Assembly (NCBI GenBank): GCA_002307275.1
Contig: DBTX01000072.1
Coordinates: 43,637 to 107,636, forward strand
DNA: 64,000 nt
Direction of reading: 5' to 3'
Source of the DNA: Hungateiclostridiaceae bacterium UBA1305
Lineage (GTDB): Bacteria > Bacillota > Clostridia > Acetivibrionales > DTU013
Position 1 is the first letter of the stretch. Each line of letters opens with the position of its first letter. The notes beneath the pieces are model-generated. The model was not told the origin of the DNA. It saw nothing but the letters and a program-made list of their open reading frames with translations, and did no database searches. Of this stretch, positions 18,053-27,786 are shown in pieces. Both the position numbers and the translations under genes were made by a program.

Positions 18053-18821
18053 AAAACTGCGCAGCTTCATGATTTATGCATTCCTGCTGATACTTGTGAT
18101 CGGCGCATTTGCTGTCTTATTTTCATATGTATATAGATTTTTTACCATAGACATCTACAATAGAATTCTGACGATTCTCATCATACTCTCAGTAGTGATA
18201 ATGGTTGCAGTAGCACTGGCAATGCTTTCGATTTTTGCAGCAGTAAAAAGCCGGAAAGTCAATGCTCTGATGTTTGTGCCTGTAAGGCTCGGTCTTAAGC
18301 TCGTAATGCCTTTCGCCCTATTTGTGACAGATATTCTTAAGCGTGACAAGGATATGATCAGAAGCCTTTTTATTGATATCAACAATCTGTTCGTCCAGGC
18401 TGGAGACATCCGGAAAAGTCCTGAAAAGATTATGCTCCTGCTGCCTCATTGTCTGCAGAACTCGGAATGCACACATAAAGTCACAGGAAATATAAATAAC
18501 TGCAGGAAATGCGGACGATGCTGCATTGGTGACATCCTGAGGATGGTTGAGGAAACTGGTGTGAAAGCTATCATAGTGACTGGAGGAACAGCAGCCCGCA
18601 AAGTTATTGCCGGAGAGAACCCTGAAATGGTTCTCTCTGTTGCATGTGAACGTGATCTGGCAATCGGGATCTCCGACGTGAGCAGGATCCCTGTTCTTGG
18701 GGTTCTGAACCAGAGGCCGAACGGTCCCTGCATAAATACGACAGTGGATGTAAGACTGCTGAGAGAAAAGCTGGATAGCATCCTGCTAGTGCCAGAAATT
18801 GCTCGGAAAGGCAAGGACTGA
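18045..18821 (+). CDS. DUF116 family membrane protein with cysteine cluster
   Basis: About 258 residues. Two N-terminal membrane helices (FMIYAFLLILVIGAFAVLF and ILTILIILSVVIMVAVALAML) are followed by a cytoplasmic domain with cysteines in PHCLQNSEC and CRKCGRCC, then VVTGGTAARK and a final conserved Cys in NGPC. This pattern fits DUF116, often found beside fmt and rsmB; function is not established. The Cys-rich motif suggests metal or Fe-S binding (inference). TTG 18045 follows AAGGTGA by 5 bases; GTG 18036 is the alternative. It is tightly coupled to both neighbours. Confidence 0.8.
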   Translation: MDKKLRSFMIYAFLLILVIGAFAVLFSYVYRFFTIDIYNRILTILIILSVVIMVAVALAMLSIFAAVKSRKVNALMFVPVRLGLKLVMPFALFVTDILKRDKDMIRSLFIDINNLFVQAGDIRKSPEKIMLLLPHCLQNSECTHKVTGNINNCRKCGRCCIGDILRMVEETGVKAIIVTGGTAARKVIAGENPEMVLSVACERDLAIGISDVSRIPVLGVLNQRPNGPCINTTVDVRLLREKLDSILLVPEIARKGKD

Positions 18822-18823
18822 AA

Positions 18824-20176
18824 TTGGACAACGCAAGAGAAGCGGCATTGAAAATATTATATGAAGTCAACGAAAATGGTGCATATTCAAATATTGCCCT
18901 GAACAAATATTTTTCTTCAACAGAGCTAAGGAATATAGACAGAGCTTTTACAACAGAGATTGTCTACGGCACGGTCAAATGGAAGCTGACACTGGACAGA
19001 GTCATTGCCGCGTATTCAAATATAAAAATCGAGAAGCTGTCGCCCTGGATCCTGAATATTCTGCGGCTTGGAGCCTACCAAATGCTTCACATGACAAAAG
19101 TGCCGCAGTCGGCAGCCTGCAATGAAAGTGTCAAACTAGCAGGAAGATACGGACATAAGGCTTCTGCGGGGTTTGTGAATGCAGTCCTGAGGAACATTGC
19201 CAGAAATGGCGGCAAAATTGATCTTCCGGACCGGCAGGATGATCCGGCAGGATATTTTGCAGTAAAATATTCATACCCGAAATGGCTGACAGAAAAATAT
19301 ATCGGACTTTTTGGAGAAGAGTTTGCAGAGAGTCTGCTTGATTCAGGGAACGGAATCCCTGAAATGAATGTCAGGGCGAATACCCTCAGAACGACTGCCC
19401 CGGAACTCGTTGAAAAGCTTGCCGCTGAGGGCGTTGAGGCAATGCTGGGAAAATATTCGGGAGAAGCTGTCATCATAAAAAGCTCCGTATCCATTGGAGC
19501 ACTGGCCGCTTTCAAAGAGGGTCTGTTCCAGGTGCAGGACGAGAGCTCCATGCTTCCTGCCGCAGTACTCGCACCATTGCCCGGTGAGCGGGTGCTTGAT
19601 GCCTGCAGCGCTCCGGGAGGCAAGGCTACCCACATGGCACAGCTGATGCAAAACAGAGGGACGGTTCTTGCAAGAGATATACATGAGCATAAGCTTAAGC
19701 TGATCGAGGATGCAGCGAAAAGACTTGGAATAGATATTATAAAATGCGAACTGCATGATGCGGCGTTTCCGGATAACACTGATGAAAGCGTTTTCGACCG
19801 GGTACTGCTTGATGCACCATGTACCGGGCTCGGAATCGTCAGGAGAAAGCCGGATATAAAATGGGCCCGGGAGACAAAGGATATCGAAGGGATTGCTGCC
19901 TTGCAGAAGAAATTGCTTCATACGGTTTCGAAAAGTGTGAAGCCGGGGGGCGCACTGGTATACAGCACTTGTACGATACTCCCTGAAGAGAACGAAGGTG
20001 TAGTGAATGAATTCCTTCGGGAAAATGAAAACTTCGAAGCAGTTGATATCGCTCAATTTCTGCCTGCCGGACTGGCTGCACATGCAAAAGGCTGCATGCT
20101 TCAGACTTACCCGAATCGGGATGGCATTGACGGATTTTTTATGGCAAGACTCAGGAGGAAGGAGATTGAAATGTAA
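18824..20176 (+). CDS. rsmB: 16S rRNA m5C967 methyltransferase RsmB
   Basis: 450 residues. The N-terminal NusB-like RNA-binding domain (REAALKILYEV, ELRNIDRAFTTEIVYGT) is fused to an m5C methyltransferase domain. It has the SAM-binding DACSAPGGKATH, motif IV DAPCTGLG (Cys333) and the catalytic motif VI YSTCT (Cys383), both needed by the Fmu/RsmB class. TTG 18824 begins 2 bases after the DUF116 stop, so translation is probably coupled. Confidence 0.95.
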   Translation: MDNAREAALKILYEVNENGAYSNIALNKYFSSTELRNIDRAFTTEIVYGTVKWKLTLDRVIAAYSNIKIEKLSPWILNILRLGAYQMLHMTKVPQSAACNESVKLAGRYGHKASAGFVNAVLRNIARNGGKIDLPDRQDDPAGYFAVKYSYPKWLTEKYIGLFGEEFAESLLDSGNGIPEMNVRANTLRTTAPELVEKLAAEGVEAMLGKYSGEAVIIKSSVSIGALAAFKEGLFQVQDESSMLPAAVLAPLPGERVLDACSAPGGKATHMAQLMQNRGTVLARDIHEHKLKLIEDAAKRLGIDIIKCELHDAAFPDNTDESVFDRVLLDAPCTGLGIVRRKPDIKWARETKDIEGIAALQKKLLHTVSKSVKPGGALVYSTCTILPEENEGVVNEFLRENENFEAVDIAQFLPAGLAAHAKGCMLQTYPNRDGIDGFFMARLRRKEIEM

Positions 20177-20188
20177 GTATTTAAATTC

Positions 20189-20236
20189 TTACAGACAGGC
20201 TGTAAAAGTACCTGAACTCATACAGACAGGCTGTAA
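20189..20236 (+). repeat. Duplicated small hairpin between rsmB and rlmN
   Basis: TACAGACAGGCTGTAA occurs at 20190-20205 and 20221-20236; each forms a 5-6 bp hairpin TTACAG/CTGTAA with loop ACAGG. Flanking words AATTCTTACAG and AATTCTTGCAG suggest partial duplication of a longer unit. No T-run follows, so these are not terminators. Confidence 0.6.
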
Positions 20237-20264
20237 CAATGTGAATTCTTGCAGATGCGGATAA

Positions 20265-21302
20265 ATGGAACTAAAATACCTTCCTGATATGGATATACAA
20301 GAGCTGGAAGCACTTCTCAAGGAAACAGGACAGCAAAAATTCCGCGCGAAACAGATATTTTCCTGGATAGCCAGAGGCGCAAAGAATTTTGATGAGATGA
20401 CCGATCTCTCGAAACAGCTGAGACAGGATCTGAGGCTTTATGCAAGGGTGTCAGGTCTTGAAGTCAGACGTAAGCTGGTTTCATCTATTGACGGTACTGC
20501 GAAATATCTGTTCGAATTACTGGATGGGAATATGATTGAAAGCGTACTGATGGAATATCAACATGGCTTTACAGCATGCATTTCTTCACAAATCGGCTGC
20601 AAGATGGGCTGCAGCTTCTGCGCATCCACGATTGCCGGTTTCAGAAGGGACCTGACTGCAGGGGAAATGCTTGAGCAGATCCTGGCTATTCAGCGAGACA
20701 GTGGCGCAAGGGTGGGAAATGTCGTTATAATGGGCATAGGAGAGCCATTTGACAATTATGACAATGTGTTGAAATTCCTGAGGCTTGCAAACAACCCGGA
20801 AGGCCTTAATATTGGCAGCCGGCATATGACAGTTTCTACCTGTGGATTGGTGCCCGGCATACTCAGGTTTTCAGAGGAGAACCTGCAGGTAAATTTGGCA
20901 ATTTCGCTCCATGCGCCCAACGACAGCATGCGTTCTGCCATTATGCCGATTGGCAGCAAGTACTCTATTGACAAAATAATTGAAGCATGTAAGATATATA
21001 CAAGGAAAACAAATCGAAGAATTACGTTTGAATATGCATTGATCGAGGGGGTCAATGATTCACCGGAAAACGCAGGAGAACTGGCCTTGCGGCTCAAAGG
21101 GCTGTTATGCCATGTAAACCTGATACCGGTCAATACTGTAAAGGGTGTCGGCTATCGTCAAAGTGACCGCAGGCATGTAGAAGAGTTTGAAAAGCTGCTG
21201 CTTCGCAAAGGAATCGAAACAACGGTGAGGCGTGAGCTGGGTGCAGATATTAATGCTGCTTGCGGACAACTAAGAAGAAGTGAAATGTCGGAAGAACCCT
21301 AA
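20265..21302 (+). CDS. rlmN: Dual-specificity RNA methyltransferase RlmN
   Basis: Radical SAM enzyme of 345 residues that methylates C2 of A2503 in 23S rRNA and A37 in some tRNAs. The Fe-S motif is C112KMGC116SFC119. The second SAM site region is GIGEPFDNYDN, and the conserved Cys333 (NAACGQLR) forms the methyl-carrying residue. The ribosome binding site is weak. It lies between rsmB and the prpC-prkC pair. Confidence 0.95.
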   Translation: MELKYLPDMDIQELEALLKETGQQKFRAKQIFSWIARGAKNFDEMTDLSKQLRQDLRLYARVSGLEVRRKLVSSIDGTAKYLFELLDGNMIESVLMEYQHGFTACISSQIGCKMGCSFCASTIAGFRRDLTAGEMLEQILAIQRDSGARVGNVVIMGIGEPFDNYDNVLKFLRLANNPEGLNIGSRHMTVSTCGLVPGILRFSEENLQVNLAISLHAPNDSMRSAIMPIGSKYSIDKIIEACKIYTRKTNRRITFEYALIEGVNDSPENAGELALRLKGLLCHVNLIPVNTVKGVGYRQSDRRHVEEFEKLLLRKGIETTVRRELGADINAACGQLRRSEMSEEP

Positions 21303-21326
21303 TTTATTCCAAAGGGTGTTGATTTT

Positions 21327-22061
21327 TTGAAATACGCTGCTGGAACAGACAGAGGTCTGGTAAGGGAAACAAATGAAGACAGCTTTAACGTAATCCCGGG
21401 AAGTCAGGAAGCTCCATATGTTTTTATTGTAGCTGACGGCATGGGAGGCCATAACTGCGGCGAAATAGCCAGCAGGACGGCAGTTGAGTACATAAGCGAT
21501 TACTTCGCACAAAACGCCGGTAGTTATATGAATGCTGAGGATTCTGGTTTTGCGCTCAAAAAGCTTGTGGAGGCTGCCAATCAGGAAGTCTGGGAGAAAT
21601 CGCTGGAAACTCCTGAAACCAATGGAATGGGTACCACACTGACTATGGCAGTAATAGTCGATAAAACTGTTACGATTGCCCATGTCGGTGACAGCAGGCT
21701 ATATCTGGCCCGTTCGGGAGAAATGCGGAAGGTGACTGATGATCATTCCTATATAGAGGAGTTGGTAAGGAAAGGTTCGTTGACAAGGGAGGAAGCCGAA
21801 AAACATCCCGGGAAAAATATTATTACCAGAGCAATCGGTTCTTCTCCGGAACTTGAAGTTGATATCCTGAGTCTAACAATGGAAGCGGATGACATGATGG
21901 TACTGTGTACAGACGGTCTCACTAATATGCTGTGTGAGGACGAAATATTTGAGACAGCAGGAAACAATCAACCGGAGGCAGCTTGTGAACAATTGATAGA
22001 AGCGGCTAAAAAGCATGGCGGCGAAGACAATGTAACCGTTATCATAATCAAATGTGAGTGA
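21327..22061 (+). CDS. prpC: PP2C-type Ser/Thr phosphatase PrpC/Stp
   Basis: 244-residue metal-dependent phosphatase that reverses PrkC phosphorylation. Conserved acidic motifs are visible: TDRGLVRETNEDS, VADGMGGH, HVGDSRLYL, DDHS and GGEDNVTV. TTG 21327 follows AAAGGGTG. Its stop lies 10 bases before the kinase start, the standard paired arrangement. Confidence 0.95.
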   Translation: MKYAAGTDRGLVRETNEDSFNVIPGSQEAPYVFIVADGMGGHNCGEIASRTAVEYISDYFAQNAGSYMNAEDSGFALKKLVEAANQEVWEKSLETPETNGMGTTLTMAVIVDKTVTIAHVGDSRLYLARSGEMRKVTDDHSYIEELVRKGSLTREEAEKHPGKNIITRAIGSSPELEVDILSLTMEADDMMVLCTDGLTNMLCEDEIFETAGNNQPEAACEQLIEAAKKHGGEDNVTVIIIKCE

Positions 22062-22071
22062 AGGTGCATAT

Positions 22072-24081
22072 ATGGAAGGTCAATTACTTGGAAATAGATA
22101 TGAACTGATAGAAAGGATAGGCGGCGGTGGTATGGCTGTCGTCTATAAAGCGCGCTGCAGACTTCTGAACAGGTATGTTGCAGTAAAAATACTCAGGAGT
22201 GAATTCACCGACGACGAAGAGTTTGTAAAAAGGTTCAGGATTGAGGCGCAGGCAGCGGCAAGTTTATCGCATCCCAATATCGTATCGATTTTTGATGTTG
22301 GGCATGACGAAAATACACATTATATCGTCATGGAATATATTGACGGTATCACACTAAAGGAATACATCACACAGATGGGCGCACTGCCATGGAGGGAAGC
22401 CATAAATATAGCCATACAGATTTGTTCGGCTATTGAACAGGCACACAAGAATCACATTATCCACCGTGATATCAAGCCGCACAATATACTCATCACAAAG
22501 GAAGGTATCGCTAAAGTTACCGATTTCGGTATTGCCAGAGCGGTAACCTCTGCAACCATAACCATGGTGGGCAGCACGATCGGCTCGGTCCATTATTTTT
22601 CGCCGGAACAGGCCAGAGGCGCTTTTACAGATGAAAAGTCCGATTTATATTCACTGGGGATAACGATCTATGAAATGGTTACCGGAAAGGTTCCATTTGA
22701 CGGAGAATCCCCTGTTGCCGTCGCGCTCAAACATATACAGGAAAAGGCTGTGCGACCGGCAGATGTGAATCCTGCAATCCCTAAAGGAGTAAATGACCTG
22801 ATTGTCAAAGCGATAAAGAAGGATCAGAACCTCAGGTATCCAAATGCGTCGGAGATGCTTTCTGATCTTCAGCGTACTCTTATCGAGCCCAATTTGCAAA
22901 TAGCTGGAAGCGGCACGGCTGAAGAACTTCCGACAAGAAAAATGCAGGCGGTCGGTAAAGATGTCGATCTGGCAGGCGATGAAGATATAGAGGAAGATGG
23001 GGAAGGATTGGATCCGGTGAAAAAACGAAAAAAGGATAGATTGAGTGTCTGGCTGGGTATTGTGACGGGTCTTGTGATAGCAGGCATCATCTTTTACATT
23101 GGAATGAAGGTCATCCTGCCGGCTATCCTGCCGGAGTCACCTGAAGAATATACCGTTCTGGACTATACAAACAAGAATTTCAACGATGTGAAGGCTGAAC
23201 TTGCCAAGCAGAATATTATTGCAGACGATAGTGACAGGGTTAACAGCGAAACATACGGGGAAGATATAATTATCTCGCAGGAGGTGGCCACAGGCAACAA
23301 ATTGAAGCCTGGAAACACCATTAGATTTAAAGTCAGCAACGGACCGGAAATGACTGAGGTACCAGAGGTTGCAAACAAAGAATTAAGAGTTGGCGAGCAG
23401 GATATCGTTAATGCTGATCTTGAAGCCAGTGTTATTCAGGAGTACAATGACATCGTCGGCATCGGATTGATCATAAGGACCGAGCCGGCTGCACTTGAAA
23501 AGTTGAAACCGGGAGAAACTGTGACTGTATTTGAAAGCCTCGGGCCTGAATTGGCGAAGGTGAAGGTCCCGAATCTCATTGGTCTGACACGGGTAGAGGC
23601 AGAGAAGAAAATAGATGAAAATGGGCTAAAGATAGGAAAGATCCTTCCCGAAGATGTGATCAGCGAAGTAGCGACGATCATCAAGCAATATCCTGTTGCC
23701 GAAACAGAGGTTGATGAGGGTGAATCTGTTGAGATCACATTCGATGTGGCAGCATCAACTCAAAGTACAAAAAGTACAAGCGAGCAGACAAATACAAATT
23801 ATTCAGCCGTTGGAACAGATTCGCAGATTGCAACATCCGAAGATGGAGAAAAAACAGTATTGGTAAGGATTGCTCTCGATCCAAACCGCACTTTCGGCGA
23901 TGAGATCAAAGTATATGTAGAAGCTACACCGTCTGATACGAATCAGCTTCAGGTGGTTTATAACAAGAAGGAGACCAAGAGCTTTTTTCCGTTCAATGTT
24001 CCGGTTCCACTGTCTAAGAGCGGAACTACCCATATTATCGTAAAACTGGATGATATTATAACGCTGGAAGACGATAAATAA
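22072..24081 (+). CDS. prkC: PASTA-domain Ser/Thr protein kinase PrkC/Stk
   Basis: Membrane kinase of 669 residues that senses muropeptides or lipid II and controls wall growth and germination in Firmicutes. The cytoplasmic kinase domain (10-270) has glycine loop GGGGMAVVYKA, catalytic Lys39, HRD (131-133) and DFG (151-153). A juxtamembrane acidic/basic linker precedes one membrane helix (325-350). Three extracellular PASTA repeats span about 360-565. A Ser/Thr-rich linker (TQSTKSTSEQTN) leads to an extra C-terminal domain of about 100 residues, like the Ig-like tail of some PrkC proteins. ATG 22072 follows AAGGTG. Confidence 0.96.
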   Translation: MEGQLLGNRYELIERIGGGGMAVVYKARCRLLNRYVAVKILRSEFTDDEEFVKRFRIEAQAAASLSHPNIVSIFDVGHDENTHYIVMEYIDGITLKEYITQMGALPWREAINIAIQICSAIEQAHKNHIIHRDIKPHNILITKEGIAKVTDFGIARAVTSATITMVGSTIGSVHYFSPEQARGAFTDEKSDLYSLGITIYEMVTGKVPFDGESPVAVALKHIQEKAVRPADVNPAIPKGVNDLIVKAIKKDQNLRYPNASEMLSDLQRTLIEPNLQIAGSGTAEELPTRKMQAVGKDVDLAGDEDIEEDGEGLDPVKKRKKDRLSVWLGIVTGLVIAGIIFYIGMKVILPAILPESPEEYTVLDYTNKNFNDVKAELAKQNIIADDSDRVNSETYGEDIIISQEVATGNKLKPGNTIRFKVSNGPEMTEVPEVANKELRVGEQDIVNADLEASVIQEYNDIVGIGLIIRTEPAALEKLKPGETVTVFESLGPELAKVKVPNLIGLTRVEAEKKIDENGLKIGKILPEDVISEVATIIKQYPVAETEVDEGESVEITFDVAASTQSTKSTSEQTNTNYSAVGTDSQIATSEDGEKTVLVRIALDPNRTFGDEIKVYVEATPSDTNQLQVVYNKKETKSFFPFNVPVPLSKSGTTHIIVKLDDIITLEDDK

Positions 24082-24109
24082 CAGTGAAAGCCAAGGGAGG
24101 TTTCAAACG

Positions 24110-25000
24110 TTGCCGTCAGGCATAATTACCAAAGGGATCGGCGGGTTCTATTATGTGTCATCGGAGGATGGTACATATGAGTGCAAGGCAAGAGGTATAT
24201 TCCGTAAAAATGAAATGACGCCATTGACAGGCGACAGGGTAGTGTTTTCGATATTGGATCCTGTCTTGAAAAAAGGCAGCCTGGATCAGATACTTGACAG
24301 AAGCTCGCTTCTTGACAGACCTGCGGTAGCTAATGTAAACCAGCTTATCACCGTTATTGCAGCCAAAACGCCAGAACCCGACCTCATGTTGCTGGACAAG
24401 CTGCTGGTCAATTCAGAAGCGAGCGGAATGAGGGCAGTTATTTGCATCAATAAAATCGATCTGGATGTACAGGACGAGCGGAGGGATATATACAATGCCT
24501 ATTCATGTGCAGGCTATAGGGTTCTTGAAACCAGTTCCATGGAGAATATTGGCCTTGAGGAGTTGAAAGCCGTCCTGAAAGGCCGTATATCAGTTTTTGC
24601 CGGACAGTCGGGCGTAGGCAAGTCAACGCTTCTGAACATGGTTATGAACACCATGGTAATGAAAACCGGCACTTTAAGTGGTAAAATTGAAAGAGGGAAG
24701 CATACGACAAGGCACACCGAGCTTATAGAAATTGAAGACGGAGGCTATGTTGTCGATACACCGGGTTTTAGTTCGTTTGAACTAGCAGGTATCGGTCGGA
24801 TCAATCTTCAGAGATATTACCCTGAGTTTTCAGAACATATCCACGCATGCAGGTTTTCAGGGTGCAGCCATTTGAATGAACCTGACTGCGCTGTCAAGCA
24901 GGCAGTGGCAGACGGCTTGATCAGCGGAGGCAGATACGGAAGGTATGTGGATTTATTTGCAGTATTTAAACTGGAAGAAGACATGAAGTATAAAAAGTAG
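24110..25000 (+). CDS. rsgA: Ribosome small-subunit GTPase RsgA
   Basis: 296-residue circularly permuted GTPase acting late in 30S assembly. An N-terminal OB fold (1-70) is followed by G4 NKID, then G1 GQSGVGKST, G3 DTPGF, and a C-terminal zinc knuckle with C..C.H.....C (CRFSGCSHLNEPDC). TTG 24110 lies 9 bases after AGGGAGG. It sits between prkC and rpe as in Bacillus. Confidence 0.96.
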   Translation: MPSGIITKGIGGFYYVSSEDGTYECKARGIFRKNEMTPLTGDRVVFSILDPVLKKGSLDQILDRSSLLDRPAVANVNQLITVIAAKTPEPDLMLLDKLLVNSEASGMRAVICINKIDLDVQDERRDIYNAYSCAGYRVLETSSMENIGLEELKAVLKGRISVFAGQSGVGKSTLLNMVMNTMVMKTGTLSGKIERGKHTTRHTELIEIEDGGYVVDTPGFSSFELAGIGRINLQRYYPEFSEHIHACRFSGCSHLNEPDCAVKQAVADGLISGGRYGRYVDLFAVFKLEEDMKYKK

Positions 25001-25040
25001 CAATGGACTATCAACTCTAAACAGGAAAGGAATACATACA

Positions 25041-25706
25041 ATGGTTAAAATCGCTCCTTCCATTCTGGCATCTGATTTTTCCAGGCTGGGAGAGGAAATT
25101 GAAAAGGTTGAGGCAGCTGGTGCCGACATGATACACCTGGATGTCATGGACGGTCATTTTGTAAAGAATATCACAATCGGACCGCCGGTGGTCAAAAGTC
25201 TCCGAAAAACAACAAAACTACCGTTTGATGTTCATTTGATGATTGATAATGTAGATTTGTATATAGATCGTTTTATTGAAGCCGGAGCGGATATCATTTC
25301 CGTTCACATAGAAAACACCCCTGGCATACATGAAACCATCCGGCATATCAAGCAAATGGGGATTAAAGCATCTGTGGTGCTGAAACCTGAGACAAAGCTC
25401 AATGTGCTTGACGACCTGCTGGAGGAAGTCGATATGGTCCTGCTGATGACTGTGAATCCGGGCTTTGGCGGGCAGAGTTATATTGAAGAAATGACGGAGA
25501 AGGTTCGCGAACTCAGAAAAATGGCTGATGCCAGAGGAATCAAGCTGGACATTGAGGTAGACGGAGGGATAGATCTGAAAAATATCTACAAAGTTACCGA
25601 GGCAGGCGCCAATGTAATCGTTGCCGGGTCGACAGTGTATAATGCCCCCGATGTGACTGAGATGATCCACAGCTTGAAAGAACAGGCCTTCGGAGGGAAA
25701 GTATGA
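25041..25706 (+). CDS. rpe: Ribulose-phosphate 3-epimerase
   Basis: 221-residue TIM-barrel enzyme interconverting ribulose 5-P and xylulose 5-P. Motifs APSILASDFSRL, DVMDGHFVKNITIGP, DVHLMI, MTVNPGFGGQ and EVDGGI contain the metal-binding His and catalytic Asp residues. It is preceded by AGGAAAGG and overlaps thiN by 4 bases (ATGA). Confidence 0.97.
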   Translation: MVKIAPSILASDFSRLGEEIEKVEAAGADMIHLDVMDGHFVKNITIGPPVVKSLRKTTKLPFDVHLMIDNVDLYIDRFIEAGADIISVHIENTPGIHETIRHIKQMGIKASVVLKPETKLNVLDDLLEEVDMVLLMTVNPGFGGQSYIEEMTEKVRELRKMADARGIKLDIEVDGGIDLKNIYKVTEAGANVIVAGSTVYNAPDVTEMIHSLKEQAFGGKV

Positions 25707-26338
25707 CCGGCGTAATTATATGCGGCGGTAGAATTACTGATTATATATTCATGAAGAAATATCTCGAGGATGCTGATTTGGTGATATCGGCAGATAGCGG
25801 TGCACGGCACTGTAAAAGCTTTGATATTGTACCGGATCTGCTGGTCGGGGATTTTGATTCGGTAAGTGATGCTGATTATAGGGATCTGGTATCGGCAGGA
25901 GTTGGTATACTAAAATTTCCGGTTGAAAAAGATATGACTGACAGTGAGCTGGCGATTGATATTGCTCTGGAAAAAGGCTGCAGCAGGGTGCTTTTGCTTG
26001 GAGCGCTCGGAACGAGACTGGACCATTCGCTCTCCAACCTGTTTTTATTGAAAAAGCTGCTGGACAGGGGAAAAGAGGGGATCCTTGCGGATGAAAACAA
26101 TGAGGCAAGGCTGATAAACCACAGCATAGAGCTTGAAAGTAAAAAAGACGTTTATATAACATTGCTTCCGGTTGCAGGTCCTGCAAAGGGTGTAACAACG
26201 CAAGGCTTATACTATCCACTTGAGAATGCAACGCTGGAGGTTGGCTCCTCCTGGGGCGTCAGCAACAGATTCTCATCAGAAAAGGCAGCAGTAACAGTAC
26301 AGGAGGGAACCCTTCTGGTCATACTGTCCAGAGATTGA
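25703..26338 (+). CDS. thiN: Thiamine pyrophosphokinase
   Basis: 211 residues; transfers pyrophosphate from ATP to thiamine to give the cofactor. The catalytic domain has ADSGARHC, LLVGDFDSV, KDMTDSELA and LGALGTRLDH. The C-terminal thiamine-binding beta domain has GVTTQGLYYPLE and GTLLVI. The start overlaps the rpe stop, so the two are translationally coupled. Confidence 0.96.
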   Translation: MTGVIICGGRITDYIFMKKYLEDADLVISADSGARHCKSFDIVPDLLVGDFDSVSDADYRDLVSAGVGILKFPVEKDMTDSELAIDIALEKGCSRVLLLGALGTRLDHSLSNLFLLKKLLDRGKEGILADENNEARLINHSIELESKKDVYITLLPVAGPAKGVTTQGLYYPLENATLEVGSSWGVSNRFSSEKAAVTVQEGTLLVILSRD

Positions 26339-26355
26339 GGCGAGGATGGGACTTC

Positions 26356-27618
26356 ATGGTCAACTGGTTGAAAAGAAAATTCGATACGGCTAGCCATAAC
26401 CCAATTAAGGGAGCAAAAGACATCCTGAAATACATTGGACCTGGTTTGCTTGTCACAGTGGGTTTTATTGATCCCGGAAACTGGGCGTCCAATTTGGCAG
26501 CCGGTTCAGGCTATGGCTACAGCCTTTTATGGATGGTGACACTGTCAACGATCATGCTGATTTTGTTGCAGCACAATGTTGCTCATCTTGGAATTGTCAC
26601 GGGGGATTGTCTATCGGAGGCTGCATCAAAGCATTTGAAGCCCTGGCTGTCAAAAACGGTTTTATCCACAGCGGTTCTTGCATCCGTTTCAACTGCGTTG
26701 GCGGAAATTCTCGGCGGGGCAATCGCATTGAACATGCTGTTTAAAATACCCGTCAGAATTGGTGCCATACTTGTACTTGCTTTGATTCTTTGGATGCTGT
26801 TCTCAAGTTCTTACAAGAGAATTGAAAAGTGGATCATCGGGTTTGTATCCATCATCGGCATTTCGTTTTTGTACGAATTGAGCCTTGTCAATGTCAACTG
26901 GGGCGAAGCAGTCAAAGGCTGGCTCACGCCGAATTTCCCGGCAGGCTCGATGCCGATCATCATGGCTGTGCTTGGCGCAGTTGTCATGCCTCACAACCTG
27001 TTTCTGCATTCTGAGATCATACAAAGCAGGGAGTGGAACAAGCAAGATCAGGAAATCATTAAAAAACAGCTGAAGTATGAATTTGCAGACACATTATTCT
27101 CCATGTTGGTCGGATGGGCGATAAACAGTGCCATGATCATACTTGCAGCTGCAACTTTTTTCTCGAAGGACGTACAGGTTACTGAACTGAATCAGGCACA
27201 AAGCATGCTGGAGCCTTTGGCCGGGAAAGCTGCTGCAGTTGTTTTCGGAGTTGCCCTGTTGTTTTCGGGTATTTCTTCAACAACAACAGCGGGAATGGCT
27301 GGCGGAAGTATCGTTGCAGGAATGTTCAAGGAACCATATGATATAAAGGACAGTCATACGAAGCTCGGAGTCGCATCAATTCTGACGGCGGCCACGGCTC
27401 TGATATTTCTTATTGCAGACCCGTTCAAAGGACTTGTTTATTCCCAGATGTTATTAAGCATACAATTACCAATCACGATTTTCCTGCAGATTTATCTCAC
27501 GTCCTCCGCCAAGGTAATGGGTATCTACAAAAACTCATTGAGGCATAATATTGCGCTCTGGGTAATTGGACTGACCGTGACGGCTTTAAATATCATGCTG
27601 CTTATCAGCTATCTCTGA
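26356..27618 (+). CDS. NRAMP-family divalent metal transporter (MntH-like)
   Basis: About 420 residues and eleven membrane helices. The two metal-binding helices are intact: D39PGN42 in helix 1 and M211PHN in helix 6. The methionine favours Mn2+/Fe2+ over Mg2+. ATG 26356 follows GAGG by 10 bases; the TTG at 26335 overlapping thiN lacks a site. It is probably on the thiN transcript but may have separate control. Import of Mn would complement the Mn riboswitch/exporter locus at 33.5 kb (inference). Confidence 0.9.
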   Translation: MVNWLKRKFDTASHNPIKGAKDILKYIGPGLLVTVGFIDPGNWASNLAAGSGYGYSLLWMVTLSTIMLILLQHNVAHLGIVTGDCLSEAASKHLKPWLSKTVLSTAVLASVSTALAEILGGAIALNMLFKIPVRIGAILVLALILWMLFSSSYKRIEKWIIGFVSIIGISFLYELSLVNVNWGEAVKGWLTPNFPAGSMPIIMAVLGAVVMPHNLFLHSEIIQSREWNKQDQEIIKKQLKYEFADTLFSMLVGWAINSAMIILAAATFFSKDVQVTELNQAQSMLEPLAGKAAAVVFGVALLFSGISSTTTAGMAGGSIVAGMFKEPYDIKDSHTKLGVASILTAATALIFLIADPFKGLVYSQMLLSIQLPITIFLQIYLTSSAKVMGIYKNSLRHNIALWVIGLTVTALNIMLLISYL

Positions 27619-27708
27619 ACCTCCCCTTACGGTGATAAGATAAAGTAACGGCAGGATTGAAGGCTCACTATATTACAGGCTGCAGCAGGATCGAAAGCTT
27701 ATAACTAT

Positions 27709-27755
27709 AATAAAGCCATGACAAGACCGAATCGTCCTATCACAGCTTTATTTAT
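27709..27755. terminator. Bidirectional terminator between NRAMP and aminotransferase genes
   Basis: AATAAAGC pairs with GCTTTATT; an inner stem TGACAAGAC/GTCCTATCA pairs with two wobbles. AT-rich flanks lie on both sides, between convergent genes. Confidence 0.6.
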
Positions 27756-27786
27756 ACAGCAGGATTTCCTGTTAGAGTGCGGATAA

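Noticed and set aside
19087..20083. Long minus-strand open frames opposite rsmB (up to 246 codons)
   Set aside because: They overlap a clear, motif-complete rsmB gene and have no binding sites or recognisable protein features.
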